A DNA stretch of 58,781 bases from Sphingomonadales bacterium UBA7471 (GCA_002479765.1 DLOZ01000029.1:1-58781); one strand, 5' to 3'; shown: positions 24,979 to 36,377, counted from the stretch's first letter. Notes: a model not told the origin generated them from the letters alone. A program made the numbers and translations.

Positions 24979-27423
24979 ATGACGATGTTTTCGAATTCTG
25001 CAGAGCGAAACCTTAACAAGTTTGCCACCGTGTCAGTGGCAGCCATTTTGGCTGTCTATTCAGCCAACACGGCGATGGCGCAAGAAGCCTCCAACGAAGA
25101 TAGCGCAGGCTTGACCGACATTGTCGTGACAGCGCAAAAGCGTACCGAAAATCTTCAGGACGTTCCTATCTCCATTTCCGTATTGGGCAGCGAGGGAATT
25201 GAAAATCGTCATATCCAGTCACTGCTTGATCTCGGTGATGGCGCCATTCCGTCGCTGCGTGTTGCACCGTTCTTTTCGCGGCCAGGCGCGCTCATCATTA
25301 ACGTGCGCGGCGTTGGCGTTTTGTCAGACAGCAACCAACCAGCCCGTGATCAAGGCGTCGGCGTTTATGTGGATGGTGTCTACATGGGGCGTGCCCAAGG
25401 GTTGGGAACCGCGCTGTACGACGTTGAGAACATCGAAGTGCTCAAAGGACCGCAAGGAACGCTGTTTGGACGCAACACGGAAGGTGGCGCGGTAAACGTT
25501 GTCACCAAAAGACCGAGCGGCGAATTTGGCTTGGATGCAACCTTAGGCTTTGGCAATTACGGAAGCTACAGAGCCGAAGCGCATCTTGACTTGCCTGAGA
25601 CAAATAACGTTAGCCTCAAATTCGACGGAATCATGACAAAGCGTGATGGTTTCGTGAAGAACCCGTTCCCAGACGCGCTTGATTACGCAAGTTTTGATAA
25701 GCGCGGTTTTCGTGCAGAGGCACAATGGAAACCGTCAACCAATTTTACGGCCAATGTCGCTTTCGATATCGCGCGGGATGCAACAAGCACAAACTATCTG
25801 CAATTGGTAGAGGGACCCGTAGGTGCTCCAGCGACGGCAACGTCACCGGCGATTTTACCCAACCGACTTGCTAACTTGCCAATCGTGCAGCCACGGCGCG
25901 CATCGAGCACCCCGGTTGGTATGCCGCAAGAAGCAAGCGTCGGCAACACACAGGGCGTTCGTGTAGGGTTGAACTGGGATGTGACCGACAATCTGACTTT
26001 AAAATCCATATCATCTTATCGCGATATGACGCAGTCACAATATGACAACGCCATCAATATCCCTTCTCTCCAGCAACCACGGACAACCGCAAATCCGACG
26101 GCCAGTTTCGCCGGGTTTCAGTTTGGCCGTTACAGTCTGGCACCTTTTGCCCAAGACCAAATCAGTCAGGAGTTTCAGGTCATTGGAGATTTCGCACGAT
26201 TGAAATTCGCAGCCGGCGCACTGTATTATCAGGAGAATGCAGAGGATAGCGCAAAAGCGTTCAACACTTTGCAATTCACAGACGTTGATGGAACGGCCAT
26301 CACGGTCCGGCAAATCGATTATGCGACGCAAATTGTTCAGCGTGCCAGCCGCGTTGAAACGACAAGCATGGGTGTTTATGGCCAAGCAACTTACACGCCG
26401 CCAGTGGCCAATGATGTTTTCCACATAACCCTTGGCGGACGTTGGACGCGGGATGAAAAGGTAGGCGAGCTTTTCACTATTAACGGCACGACGCCAACGA
26501 TCCCCATCAATGGTGTCAATGTTACCCGGCCAGTCCCGCTGGACGCCGCGTGGTCGCGTTTTGACCCGTTGGTAAACCTGTCCTTCGACGCCGCTGAAGA
26601 TGTCCTTATTTACGGAAAATGGAGCACTGGTTACAAATCAGGTGGCGCAAACTCGCGTTCGCTCAGCTATGCGGCATTTAATCCTGAAACCGTTTCAATG
26701 TTTGAAATTGGTGCCAAAGCCGAATTTCTGGATGGGCGCGCGCGGATTAATGTTGCTGCCTATCAAGGCGATTATAAATCCATCCAGCTCGACTTTTTCG
26801 GCCTGTATGAAGATATCGTCAACGGCGTCCGCGTTGCTACGACGCGCACTACCTCCGACACTGTGAACGCTCCGGGCACGGGTAAGCTGAAAGGCTTTGA
26901 AGCTGAATTTAATCTCGCCCCCGTCACGGGACTAACCCTTTCCGCGAGCTATGCTTACAACAGCGTCAAAATCCCAGCTACACTCAACCCATTTCCACAA
27001 CCCGGTAATGTCTTTATTACGGTGCCGATCCCCATTTATCAGGTGTACACGCCCGAAAATACGGCAAGTGCGTCCATCGATTATGAATTGCCATTAAAAG
27101 ATTTCACTATCCGCGCACATGTTGATGGCAACTTCAATGATGGATTCTACGGCAACTATAGTGATCCTGAATTTGACCCCGTCACCCGTGCCGTGCGATA
27201 TGCCCAGCCAAAGGGTGAAAAGGCACTTATCTTTAATGGTCGCCTTGCGTTTGCCGACATCGATATAGGCGCGTCAGATGCAAAACTCACCATCGCTGTT
27301 TGGGCACGGAACCTGTTCAATCAAGAGCATCTGTTCTACAAAAGCGGGGCTCCGCGCTCTGGCATACAGGGCTTCTTCAACGAACCCAGAACCTTTGGCG
27401 TCGAAGCCAAGATCATAATGTAA
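24979..27423 (+). CDS. TonB-dependent outer-membrane receptor 2
   Basis: An 814-aa outer-membrane receptor. The signal peptide ends near AMAQ (about 35), then TonB-box-like DIVVTAQKR at about 49-57, plug with GVGVYVDGVYMGR and IEVLKGPQGTLFGRNTEGGAVNV, and a long barrel. It is more AT-rich than receptor 1 and than the core genes. An exported SurE-type phosphatase follows after 58 bp in the same direction, so the pair may import and process a phosphorylated compound such as a nucleotide; this is inference from context. Confidence 0.93.
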   Translation: MTMFSNSAERNLNKFATVSVAAILAVYSANTAMAQEASNEDSAGLTDIVVTAQKRTENLQDVPISISVLGSEGIENRHIQSLLDLGDGAIPSLRVAPFFSRPGALIINVRGVGVLSDSNQPARDQGVGVYVDGVYMGRAQGLGTALYDVENIEVLKGPQGTLFGRNTEGGAVNVVTKRPSGEFGLDATLGFGNYGSYRAEAHLDLPETNNVSLKFDGIMTKRDGFVKNPFPDALDYASFDKRGFRAEAQWKPSTNFTANVAFDIARDATSTNYLQLVEGPVGAPATATSPAILPNRLANLPIVQPRRASSTPVGMPQEASVGNTQGVRVGLNWDVTDNLTLKSISSYRDMTQSQYDNAINIPSLQQPRTTANPTASFAGFQFGRYSLAPFAQDQISQEFQVIGDFARLKFAAGALYYQENAEDSAKAFNTLQFTDVDGTAITVRQIDYATQIVQRASRVETTSMGVYGQATYTPPVANDVFHITLGGRWTRDEKVGELFTINGTTPTIPINGVNVTRPVPLDAAWSRFDPLVNLSFDAAEDVLIYGKWSTGYKSGGANSRSLSYAAFNPETVSMFEIGAKAEFLDGRARINVAAYQGDYKSIQLDFFGLYEDIVNGVRVATTRTTSDTVNAPGTGKLKGFEAEFNLAPVTGLTLSASYAYNSVKIPATLNPFPQPGNVFITVPIPIYQVYTPENTASASIDYELPLKDFTIRAHVDGNFNDGFYGNYSDPEFDPVTRAVRYAQPKGEKALIFNGRLAFADIDIGASDAKLTIAVWARNLFNQEHLFYKSGAPRSGIQGFFNEPRTFGVEAKIIM

Positions 27424-27481
27424 GGTTAAGAGCAATGACCTTCGGTCTGCGCTCTAACTTATAAACCCCAGGGGAATCGAT

Positions 27482-28462
27482 ATGCGTTACCTTTTTGCCG
27501 CTGCTGCATTTTCGGCTTTCACCGCCCCAGTTGCTGTTGAAGCGCGCAATATCGTCATTACCAATGATGACGGCCTGACCAGCAATGTGGTCGCGCTGTA
27601 CAAAGCATTGAAGGCTGATGGTCATGATGTGATTGTATCGGTTCCCTGCCAGAACCAAAGTGGAATGGGCGCAGCTTTAGGTTTGCGTCCACTTACCCCG
27701 TTGGAGTCGGCGTGCCGCAACAACGCCGCCAATGCAAGTGCATCCGGCGCTGGCCCGATGACGCGTGAAGGTCTGGGCAGTGATTTTTATTATGTGAACT
27801 CCACACCAGTCATGGCGGTGTTATACGGGTTGGATATCGTCGCAATGAAGCGCTGGGGCAAGGCACCTGATCTTGTGCTCTCTGGCCCAAATGAAGGGCA
27901 AAATGTTGGCGCTATTGCGATCAGCAGCGGCACGATCAGCGCAGCGCAATTTGCCGCGTTGCGCGGACTGCCGGCAATTGCCTTAAGTGCGGGACAGAAC
28001 AGTGCTGGTCCCGATTTAGAGAATGCACAATCGCCCGCCATCGCCAAAAAAAGTACCGAATTGGTCCGCGCTTTGGATGTCGCATCCAAGGGCGGTCGGA
28101 TGCTTCCGGCCGGCTTAGCGCTGAACATCAATTTTCCTAATGAAGCGGAGGGTGCAAAGTTCTGCGCGTCTAAAATAGGCACCTATAACGCCTATGCCGT
28201 CAGCTTTTCCGAAAATATGGCAGCAAGCGCATCGCCAGAAATGAAGGAAATGGCCAAGGCATATAAGACGGATATTCCGGCGCTGCCTGGCTTATTACTT
28301 GGTCAAAATCCGGCCAAGCCTTCCCCCGACCAATTACAGGATGAATCTTTTCTCTATCTTAGCTGCATTGCCATATCGCCAATGCAAGCAGGCTATGCCG
28401 GGGATGACCGAAATACAAAGCAGCTAAGCGGGATTATGAAACGCTTAGCGCCCACGAAGTAG
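27482..28462 (+). CDS. exported SurE-family phosphatase (5'/3'-nucleotidase-like)
   Basis: A 326-aa SurE-fold phosphatase. Catalytic and metal residues are present: NDDG at 28-31, Ser/Asn in QNQSGMG, and SGPNEGQN, followed by SSGTISAAQFAALRGLPAIALS. It differs from housekeeping SurE in having a signal peptide (RYLFAAAAFSAFTAPVAVEA, about 1-21), which places it in the periplasm, and in a longer C-terminus. The CRNNAANASASG loop is an insertion. It acts on nucleotides or other phosphomonoesters in the family. It follows the TonB receptor, which suggests phosphate-ester scavenging. Confidence 0.85.
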   Translation: MRYLFAAAAFSAFTAPVAVEARNIVITNDDGLTSNVVALYKALKADGHDVIVSVPCQNQSGMGAALGLRPLTPLESACRNNAANASASGAGPMTREGLGSDFYYVNSTPVMAVLYGLDIVAMKRWGKAPDLVLSGPNEGQNVGAIAISSGTISAAQFAALRGLPAIALSAGQNSAGPDLENAQSPAIAKKSTELVRALDVASKGGRMLPAGLALNINFPNEAEGAKFCASKIGTYNAYAVSFSENMAASASPEMKEMAKAYKTDIPALPGLLLGQNPAKPSPDQLQDESFLYLSCIAISPMQAGYAGDDRNTKQLSGIMKRLAPTK

Positions 28463-28828
28463 AGTTTCTTTCCGTCGTTCGGATTTCTAAAGTCTCATAA
28501 TCAAAACCTGACCGTCCGCTCCCGGCCCTGAATAAGCCGGAAACCGAAGCTCATACATATGTCGGCTTCCCACCCATAATGGGACTTAAGCGAACGGCCT
28601 TTGCACGACTTCGATCGGTCAGGCAGCTTCGGCTCCAACATCCACCTCCCTTCCCCCCCTTTGCACCTCTCCGCACCAACACACCCCCATCCACCCACCG
28701 GCAATTTTCCCCCTCCCCACCTGGCACCCCATAGCTACCGGCAATCTCGACCGAAAGCGGACGGTCCGGACACGCCAACATTGCGGACGGAGCCAGAGAA
28801 AGCTAACTATACTGAGGGAGAGGAGACA
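28463..28828. other. 366-bp non-coding stretch
   Basis: No convincing gene. The middle (about 28640-28735) is strongly pyrimidine-rich (runs of C and CCA) and contains the family D repeat copy 2. GAGGGAGAGGAGA at the right end is the ribosome binding region of the next gene. No terminator with a T-run was recognised after SurE. Confidence 0.6.
28684..28726 (+). repeat. C-rich repeat family D, copy 2
   Basis: CCCCCATCCACCCACCGGCA followed by ATTTTCCCC and, later, CTGGCA. It matches the copy at 24831-24871 in the same orientation, with several differences. Confidence 0.4.
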
Positions 28829-29170
28829 ATGGTGCTGCTTACAATCGGGTCTGCTTTCGCTGCCGTGATGATATGGCTTGCGCTTCGCGCCAATAGCCGG
28901 TTTTCCGGTGAGCAACGCTTGCCGATGCAATGGTGGCTTAACGGCGAGGTTACTTGGTATGCGCCGCGTCGTGTGGCATTGGCCTTCATTCCGGCATTAG
29001 CAATCATTGTCCTTGCCTCATATGTTGCACTTAGCCTCACCACAAAACCCAGAGCTGGTGATGAGCAACTCGTCATACCCGCTATGTTCTTTATGGGTTT
29101 TCTGTTTCTGGGCATTCAGTGGCTTCACTTATATTTGGTAAGAAGAACACTGGATCGGAATGGCGGCTAA
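28829..29170 (+). CDS. small membrane protein, unknown
   Basis: A 113-aa protein with three hydrophobic segments (LLTIGSAFAAVMIWLALRA; FIPALAIIVLASYVALSL; MFFMGFLFLGIQWLHLYLV) and a Trp-rich link (QWWLNGEVTWYAPRR). The pattern recalls the SdpI/DUF1648-type membrane proteins, but I am not sure. The ATG at 28829 follows a strong AGGAGA. Its 3' end overlaps the truncated DUF167 copy by 11 bases in another frame. Confidence 0.55.
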   Translation: MVLLTIGSAFAAVMIWLALRANSRFSGEQRLPMQWWLNGEVTWYAPRRVALAFIPALAIIVLASYVALSLTTKPRAGDEQLVIPAMFFMGFLFLGIQWLHLYLVRRTLDRNGG

Positions 29171-29312
29171 CACCGCAACCGCGCCGCAGGATGGCAAAGC
29201 GAACAAGGCCGTGCTGGCCATCTTGGCCAAGCTATTGGGGATATCGGTCAGCCAGTTGGAAATCACCCACGGCCAAACTGCGCGGGATAAAAGGGTGCGG
29301 GTTTTGGTGTGA
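29160..29312 (+). pseudogene. truncated second copy of the DUF167 gene (3' half)
   Basis: From codon 8 this short frame matches the last 44 codons of the intact DUF167 gene (22073-22207): about 10 of 135 bases differ and only two change the amino acid (Glu/Gln, Ile/Val). The first half of the gene is missing; an ATG at 29160 could still give a 50-aa product without the N-terminal strands. It marks the far side of a roughly 7-kb segment that starts after the intact copy. Confidence 0.85.
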
Positions 29313-29459
29313 GGGACGGGCTGCCGCCGCAGTCACGCTGATCGAGCTGTCGGGGGAGTTCTATTTGATTTAGAAACGGCCCGATATTTTTCTTAATATA
29401 ACATCAAATGATCGCCGTTTCAGAGAGGACTTAGACACCGCGATAAATTCAACATAATT

Positions 29460-29480
29460 TGTAACATGATGTAAAATATA
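29460..29480 (+). promoter_or_regulatory. TGTAACAT-N-ATGTAAA motif, copy 2
   Basis: Same string as at 18787-18808 apart from one central base and one A fewer in the A-run. It lies about 80-100 bases upstream of the start of the AT-rich three-gene module. Confidence 0.35.
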
Positions 29481-29562
29481 AAAAATGCACTCTTGGCATA
29501 TTTAGAATGACCTAATAATAAACAGAAATGTCTTCCATTCTGTGATGCGGGAGTTACAAATA

Positions 29563-29862
29563 ATGAGCGAAGATTTTTTAGAAAAATCAGCGTCTATTTC
29601 CGAGCATCTTGTAAAAACATCCGCTATCGACTCCCCAAGCGTCTATGCCGATGGTTGCGTTTTCGCTACCAGGCTGGGATCTAATGTTAGAATCGCATTT
29701 ACCGAGGCAATGTTGGAGGCCGCCGACGGCCCTTTTCCCGGATATAAAGTTCGCCATGTTGGAACGTTGATAATGCCAGTCGAGGGGTTCCGAGATATGC
29801 TGCTATATCTCAACAAGATTGCGCCCGAGTTTATTTTTCTGGACGATCAGAATAGTGGATAA
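29563..29862 (+). CDS. hypothetical protein, first gene of HEPN module
   Basis: A 99-aa acidic soluble protein. The stretch from SPSVYADGCVFATRLGSNVRIAF to VGTLIMPVEGFRDMLLYL alternates strands and ends with a helix; the pattern faintly resembles DUF3467-like proteins (short beta proteins with a conserved 'YA/N...' start), but no firm assignment is possible. The ATG at 29563 follows GGGAG. Its stop overlaps the GTG of the next gene. AT-rich compared with flanking core genes. Confidence 0.55.
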   Translation: MSEDFLEKSASISEHLVKTSAIDSPSVYADGCVFATRLGSNVRIAFTEAMLEAADGPFPGYKVRHVGTLIMPVEGFRDMLLYLNKIAPEFIFLDDQNSG

Positions 29863-30310
29863 TGCTTCTCAAACTAGCAATCCGCTTTTCCGGCCAACCG
29901 GCATTATGGATAGCGAGGGCAATCCATATTTTGCACCGAATGATTACACGCCGCAAAAATCTAACCCGATGTCGAGCCGCGACGGTGAAGGTATAATCAC
30001 ACCTCTTTGGAAACCCGAAATTGGAAGGGATGTGGAGCTAGCAAAATGGGGCCTGGTCGCGCTTAGCACCGCGTTTGTGTCGGCTTTCTTTTTGATTCAA
30101 AGCCAAATCGACAATCGTTTCGACAGAGCGGACAGCAAAATCTCAACGGTATCGGATCGAGTTGCGGAACTGCGAATTGAAATCGTGACCCACACGAGCG
30201 ACCTGAAGCTGTTGTTAGAGAAGCAGAATGGCGGGCGATTAGACGCAAACGAGTCAGCCGGGCAACTTAGCGCGGTCCACGCAGGGCCATCGCGTCAAAC
30301 CACAAGATAG
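29855..30310 (+). CDS. membrane-anchored coiled-coil protein, second gene of HEPN module
   Basis: A 151-aa protein: a polar N-terminus, one transmembrane helix (LAKWGLVALSTAFVSAFFLI, about 65-84) and a C-terminal segment rich in heptad-like charged residues (FDRADSKISTVSDRVAELRIEI) likely to form a coiled coil. The GTG at 29855 overlaps the upstream gene; an ATG at 29906 is an alternative without a ribosome binding site. No family recognised. Anchor-plus-coiled-coil proteins are common partners in defence and stress modules, which is only suggestive. Confidence 0.55.
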   Translation: MDNASQTSNPLFRPTGIMDSEGNPYFAPNDYTPQKSNPMSSRDGEGIITPLWKPEIGRDVELAKWGLVALSTAFVSAFFLIQSQIDNRFDRADSKISTVSDRVAELRIEIVTHTSDLKLLLEKQNGGRLDANESAGQLSAVHAGPSRQTTR

Positions 30311-30518
30311 GATAAATTAAGAAGTTAGCGACCAAAGGCGACAAGTATGACCGGGCGTGCCAACTATGATCACACATGTATATTTCCCTAAGGTCCGTCA
30401 GTCTGGAAATTTTTCAGCATCTTACGTCTTTATTTCGCATTTTAGAAATGTTCCCGAAAAAAAATGGCCTTAGGTTATCTTCAAAAGGCCATTGCATCTT
30501 AAAAATGTGGAGCGCCAA

Positions 30519-31901
30519 ATGGTAATGACTTCAAATATTCATTTCGGTGATGCGACACTAAATAAAAATGCTGCAAAATCCATCAACGTAAAAGGGGTGG
30601 AACTTTTAAAATTTGCAATAAAAAAGCCGTTTGAGAAATTTACATCAGATCCATTTCCAACACGTCGTGAAACAGACGACATCATTGGCGAAAAAGATGT
30701 ATTAGGCGAACCAACACTTTCATATACTGACATGACCGGTAGAACGGTAGCGAGATATTTTACCCTAGACAGATATGAAATTGGTCTTTTTGATCACGGT
30801 TATGAAAATCTGAGACGCCTGGTTGAACAAGTTGGCAAAACAAAGCCGTTGAATAAGGGCTTTTCTTCGGAGTTTATCGAGAAAACAATATTTGAATGGT
30901 GGAGAGCGAATTATGGGTCCTCTTCACCATCGAGCCTCAGTGACCATCTAATGTTGCAAGCATCAATGGCTTATGGCGAACATCACCTCGCAATTCCGAT
31001 TTCAGCCGTTGAGATTGAGCGCCCATTTCGGATCGGTGACGTGCTGGTTGCGCCGATGGATAAGCAAATGCTTTGGGAAACGAGTGAACCAGCAGTAAAA
31101 AGAAATCCAGAGCACGCTGCCCGAATAGAAGAAGCGTCCGCGGCGTTAGTCCGTGAACTTGGCCATCTTACCTGCGTCCACGTCAATATCTTAGGCGAAG
31201 CAAATTTTGCAAAGGATATGGCTACCCAAACAGCCTTCCAGATTACCGAGATGTTCCGCTTTATGTCACCCGCTGCTGTCAGTTGGAATGTTGCCTATCC
31301 TTGCTTCCCTCACGGCTGCCACTATCATCGAACAACGACAGCGCTTACGATCGCGAACGACAAAATAACTCATCTCACTCAAAGCATGCTTGAGTATGGA
31401 ATGTTTTCTCGAAAGATAACGTTCGCCGAACTTGATCGCGATATGAAATCAGGTTTTGCGAATTTTTCCGTGTTTTTTCAAAATGGAATTTTGTCGCCTT
31501 TTGAATTTCGGGTTGGCAAAGCCATCGGTGCATTCGCTGAAGGTGTCGCGACCCATGACGTCAACAATCGCCTAATTTATGTTATGTCCTCCTTGGAACA
31601 CCTTTTTCTGCGCGAGCAAGAGCCCATCCAAAACGGCGTTGGTGAGCGCATCGCCTTTTTAATTGAACGAGATGCAAAAAAACGACGTGATATACTAGCC
31701 AATTTCAAAAAATCTTATGCGCTTCGTTCGAAGCGAATTCATCACCTTTCAACTGTGGATGACGAGCACACGCTCTCAGAGTTTTTTAAAAATGCTTGGA
31801 TCGCGGTTTATCGCGCATTGGAGTCAATGCCGCAATATAAAACTCCCGCCGACTTCCTAGACGCGATTGACAATGTTAAATTCGGAGGCGGACAGGGGTA
31901 A
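30519..31901 (+). CDS. ApeA-like HEPN-domain protein
   Basis: A 460-aa protein with no membrane helix. The C-terminal third looks like the ApeA-type HEPN domain: a helix with SSLEHLFLREQEP, a helix with GERIAFLIERDAKKRRDILANF, and the motif Arg403-x4-His408 in YALRSKRIHH, which in HEPN RNases forms the active site. The larger N-terminal part (one possible domain up to about 330) is not recognised. ApeA and related HEPN proteins act in anti-phage defence in other bacteria. The ATG at 30519 follows GGAG at good spacing. The gene is AT-rich against its surroundings, a sign of recent acquisition. Confidence 0.65.
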   Translation: MVMTSNIHFGDATLNKNAAKSINVKGVELLKFAIKKPFEKFTSDPFPTRRETDDIIGEKDVLGEPTLSYTDMTGRTVARYFTLDRYEIGLFDHGYENLRRLVEQVGKTKPLNKGFSSEFIEKTIFEWWRANYGSSSPSSLSDHLMLQASMAYGEHHLAIPISAVEIERPFRIGDVLVAPMDKQMLWETSEPAVKRNPEHAARIEEASAALVRELGHLTCVHVNILGEANFAKDMATQTAFQITEMFRFMSPAAVSWNVAYPCFPHGCHYHRTTTALTIANDKITHLTQSMLEYGMFSRKITFAELDRDMKSGFANFSVFFQNGILSPFEFRVGKAIGAFAEGVATHDVNNRLIYVMSSLEHLFLREQEPIQNGVGERIAFLIERDAKKRRDILANFKKSYALRSKRIHHLSTVDDEHTLSEFFKNAWIAVYRALESMPQYKTPADFLDAIDNVKFGGGQG

Positions 31902-32178
31902 GTTGGTAGTTCCAAATAGTTTCAAGAAAACTGGCAGGCGGGTATCGTTACCAGCGTGAAGTGTGGCAACTATCACTACAACAGCCTTTGCAAAATGTCA
32001 GAGTGACGACCACGCTGCCACCTTGCACCCCCACCCCATCCGCGCTAAGGCGCGGCCAGCAAACGAATCTCCCGCTTTTACGCTGGTTTGACGCGCGTTT
32101 CATGGGTTGCAGCAAGCGCCTACCGTGTCGTCTTCCCCATCCGGCCAAAAGCCTTAATTTTGAAGGGGTAGTACCAAC

Positions 32179-34850
<2,672 letters not shown>

Positions 34851-34854
<4 letters not shown>

Positions 34855-35702
34855 ACGCGCGCTAAGATCGACAGCGCCGCCTTCAAATGCGGCGCGTCGA
34901 TCATTTTTCCGTCGATTTGTAACACACCTGATCCCGGGTTGGCGGCGAATGCATCAACGATCGATTGGGCATGCGCAATCTGCTCGGGCGATGGTGTGAA
35001 GCCGGCGTTAATCGACTTTACTTGCGATGGATGAATGGCAAGCATTCCGGTAAAGCCATCCCGCGCCGCGCGCGCAACATGGGCTGACAACCCAGCCTCG
35101 TCGCTGATATTCGGAAACACCGTATCGATGGCCGCAACGCCAGCGGCATGCGCCGCGAAGAGCGTCAGGCTGCGCACCATCTCATAAGGCGCTGTGTAGC
35201 GACCATCGGCCTCACGCGCCGTTGCGGCGCCAACCGCCGCGGGCAAATCCTCCGCCCCCCAGCTCACACCCGCCAGACAATGCGAAACTTCGCGCAAAGT
35301 CCCCAGATCAAATACAGCACCGGGGGTTTCGGTCGCGATCGGCAGGATTGGCGGAGCCTCGCCATCCTGACTGTCCGCCACCGCTGCGGCTTCTGCGCGG
35401 AGCCAATGGACCGAACGTGCGCCCTCCGCCTTGGGCAGGACAATGCCGTCCGGCATATAGGGCAAAACCGACGCCAGATCGTCATGGGTCAGATGGCTAT
35501 CCTGCGGATTTACACGGACAAACACCGGCACGTACCGGTCGCCTGACAAAAACTCCGCAGTCGCTTCACGCGCAGCAACCTTGTGGTCCAATGCGACGGA
35601 GTCTTCCAAGTCGATGATAATCGCATCGGCACCGCTGACGGATGCCTTGGCGAAGCGATCCGGCCGGTCGCCTGGGACGAAGAGGAGTGAACGCAGTTTC
35701 AT
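34851..35702 (-). CDS. CitE-like hydroxyacyl-CoA lyase (HpcH/HpaI fold)
   Basis: A TIM-barrel Mg-dependent lyase of the citrate-lyase-beta type: KLRSLLFVPGDRPDRF at the N-terminus, DLEDSV, FVRVNP, LPKAE, IATETPGAV and VSWGAEDL hold the CoA and metal residues. In this context (MaoC hydratase and methylcrotonyl-CoA carboxylase genes upstream) it matches the place of mycobacterial Rv2498c, shown to cleave HMG-CoA and citramalyl-CoA. The role here is therefore probably acetyl-CoA release at the end of leucine breakdown. The ATG at 35702 gives 283 aa; upstream ATGs at 35729/35726 touch a repeat. Confidence 0.82.
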
Positions 35703-35728
35703 GGAGGCGACGCCTTTCAACTTCATCA

Positions 35729-35790
35729 TAGCCCTGAGCCTGTCGAAGGGCGCTTATCGGCGGGGCGTACTTCGACAGGCTCAGCACTAC
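35729..35790 (+). repeat. palindromic repeat family B, copy 3 (uninterrupted form)
   Basis: The arms TAGCCCTGAGCCTGTCGAAG and CTTCGACAGGCTCAGCACTA pair over about 17 bases, with loop GGCGCTTATCGGCGGGGCGTA. This is the simplest version, without the extra arm hairpins of the 2537 and 8939 copies. It lies between the CitE-like and MaoC genes. Confidence 0.85.
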
Positions 35791-35793
35791 CGC

Positions 35794-36252
35794 CTAGATA
35801 TCAGTCGGCGCTTTCTTTAGCAACGCCGCGCGCTCGCAACTGCATACTACCTCGTCGCGCTGGTTAAGGCCGCGGTGCAGGAAGGTCACAACGCCGGCAT
35901 CAGGACGCGACTTGCTTTCCTTTAGCCCAATCACCTCGGTTTCGGCGCGGAGCGTATCTCCGATAAACACCGGTTTAGGCATGATCAGCTTGTCATAGCC
36001 AAGGTTCGCCACCAGCGTGCCGAGGGTCGTGTCCCCCACCGACAGCCCCACCATAAGGGCAAAGGTAAAGGTGCCGTTGACGAGGATTTGTCCGAACTCG
36101 CTGGCCTTTGCTGCCTCTGCATCAATGTGCAGCGGCTGCGGGTTATGGGTCATGACCGAGAACAGCAGATTATCGGTCTCAGTCACCGTGCGCCGGATGT
36201 CATGGACGATAGTGTCGCCGATTTGCCATTGGTTAAAGTATTTGCCTGCCAC
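35794..36252 (-). CDS. MaoC-family (hot-dog) hydratase
   Basis: A 152-aa single hot-dog-fold enoyl-CoA hydratase/dehydratase. The segment MTHNPQPLHIDAEAAKASEF holds the family His; the Asp found in R-hydratases at the position five before it is Asn here, as in the mesaconyl-CoA-hydratase-like branch with 'NPQPLHLD'. VNGTFTFALMVGLSV and TLGTLVANLGYDKL follow. Beside methylcrotonyl-CoA carboxylase and a CitE-like lyase it is the likely 3-methylglutaconyl-CoA (or mesaconyl-CoA) hydratase, the position of Rv2499c in Mycobacterium. Confidence 0.83.
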   Translation of the reverse strand: MAGKYFNQWQIGDTIVHDIRRTVTETDNLLFSVMTHNPQPLHIDAEAAKASEFGQILVNGTFTFALMVGLSVGDTTLGTLVANLGYDKLIMPKPVFIGDTLRAETEVIGLKESKSRPDAGVVTFLHRGLNQRDEVVCSCERAALLKKAPTDI

Positions 36253-36267
36253 TGCTCACTCCCGAAA

Positions 36268-36365
36268 CGTCATGCTGAACTTGTTTCAGCATCTTACTTT
36301 TTGCCGCCCGATAGTAAGACCCTGGAACCAAAGGCTGGCAGAGCCAAAACAAGCTCAGGGTGACG
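36268..36365 (+). repeat. palindromic repeat family A, copy 3
   Basis: The left arm is CGTCATGCTGAACTTGTTTC(AGC) at 36268 on, identical to the other copies; the right arm AACAAGCTCAGGGTGACG ends at 36365. The interior CTTAC...GTAAGACCCTGGAACC forms a second inverted repeat. It lies between the MaoC gene and the mccA stop. Confidence 0.88.
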
Positions 36366-36377
36366 CGCGGCTATCAT

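Noticed and set aside
29119..29373. 84-codon + strand frame over the DUF167 fragment
   Set aside because: It reads the fragment in the wrong frame; the right frame (29160-29312) matches DUF167.
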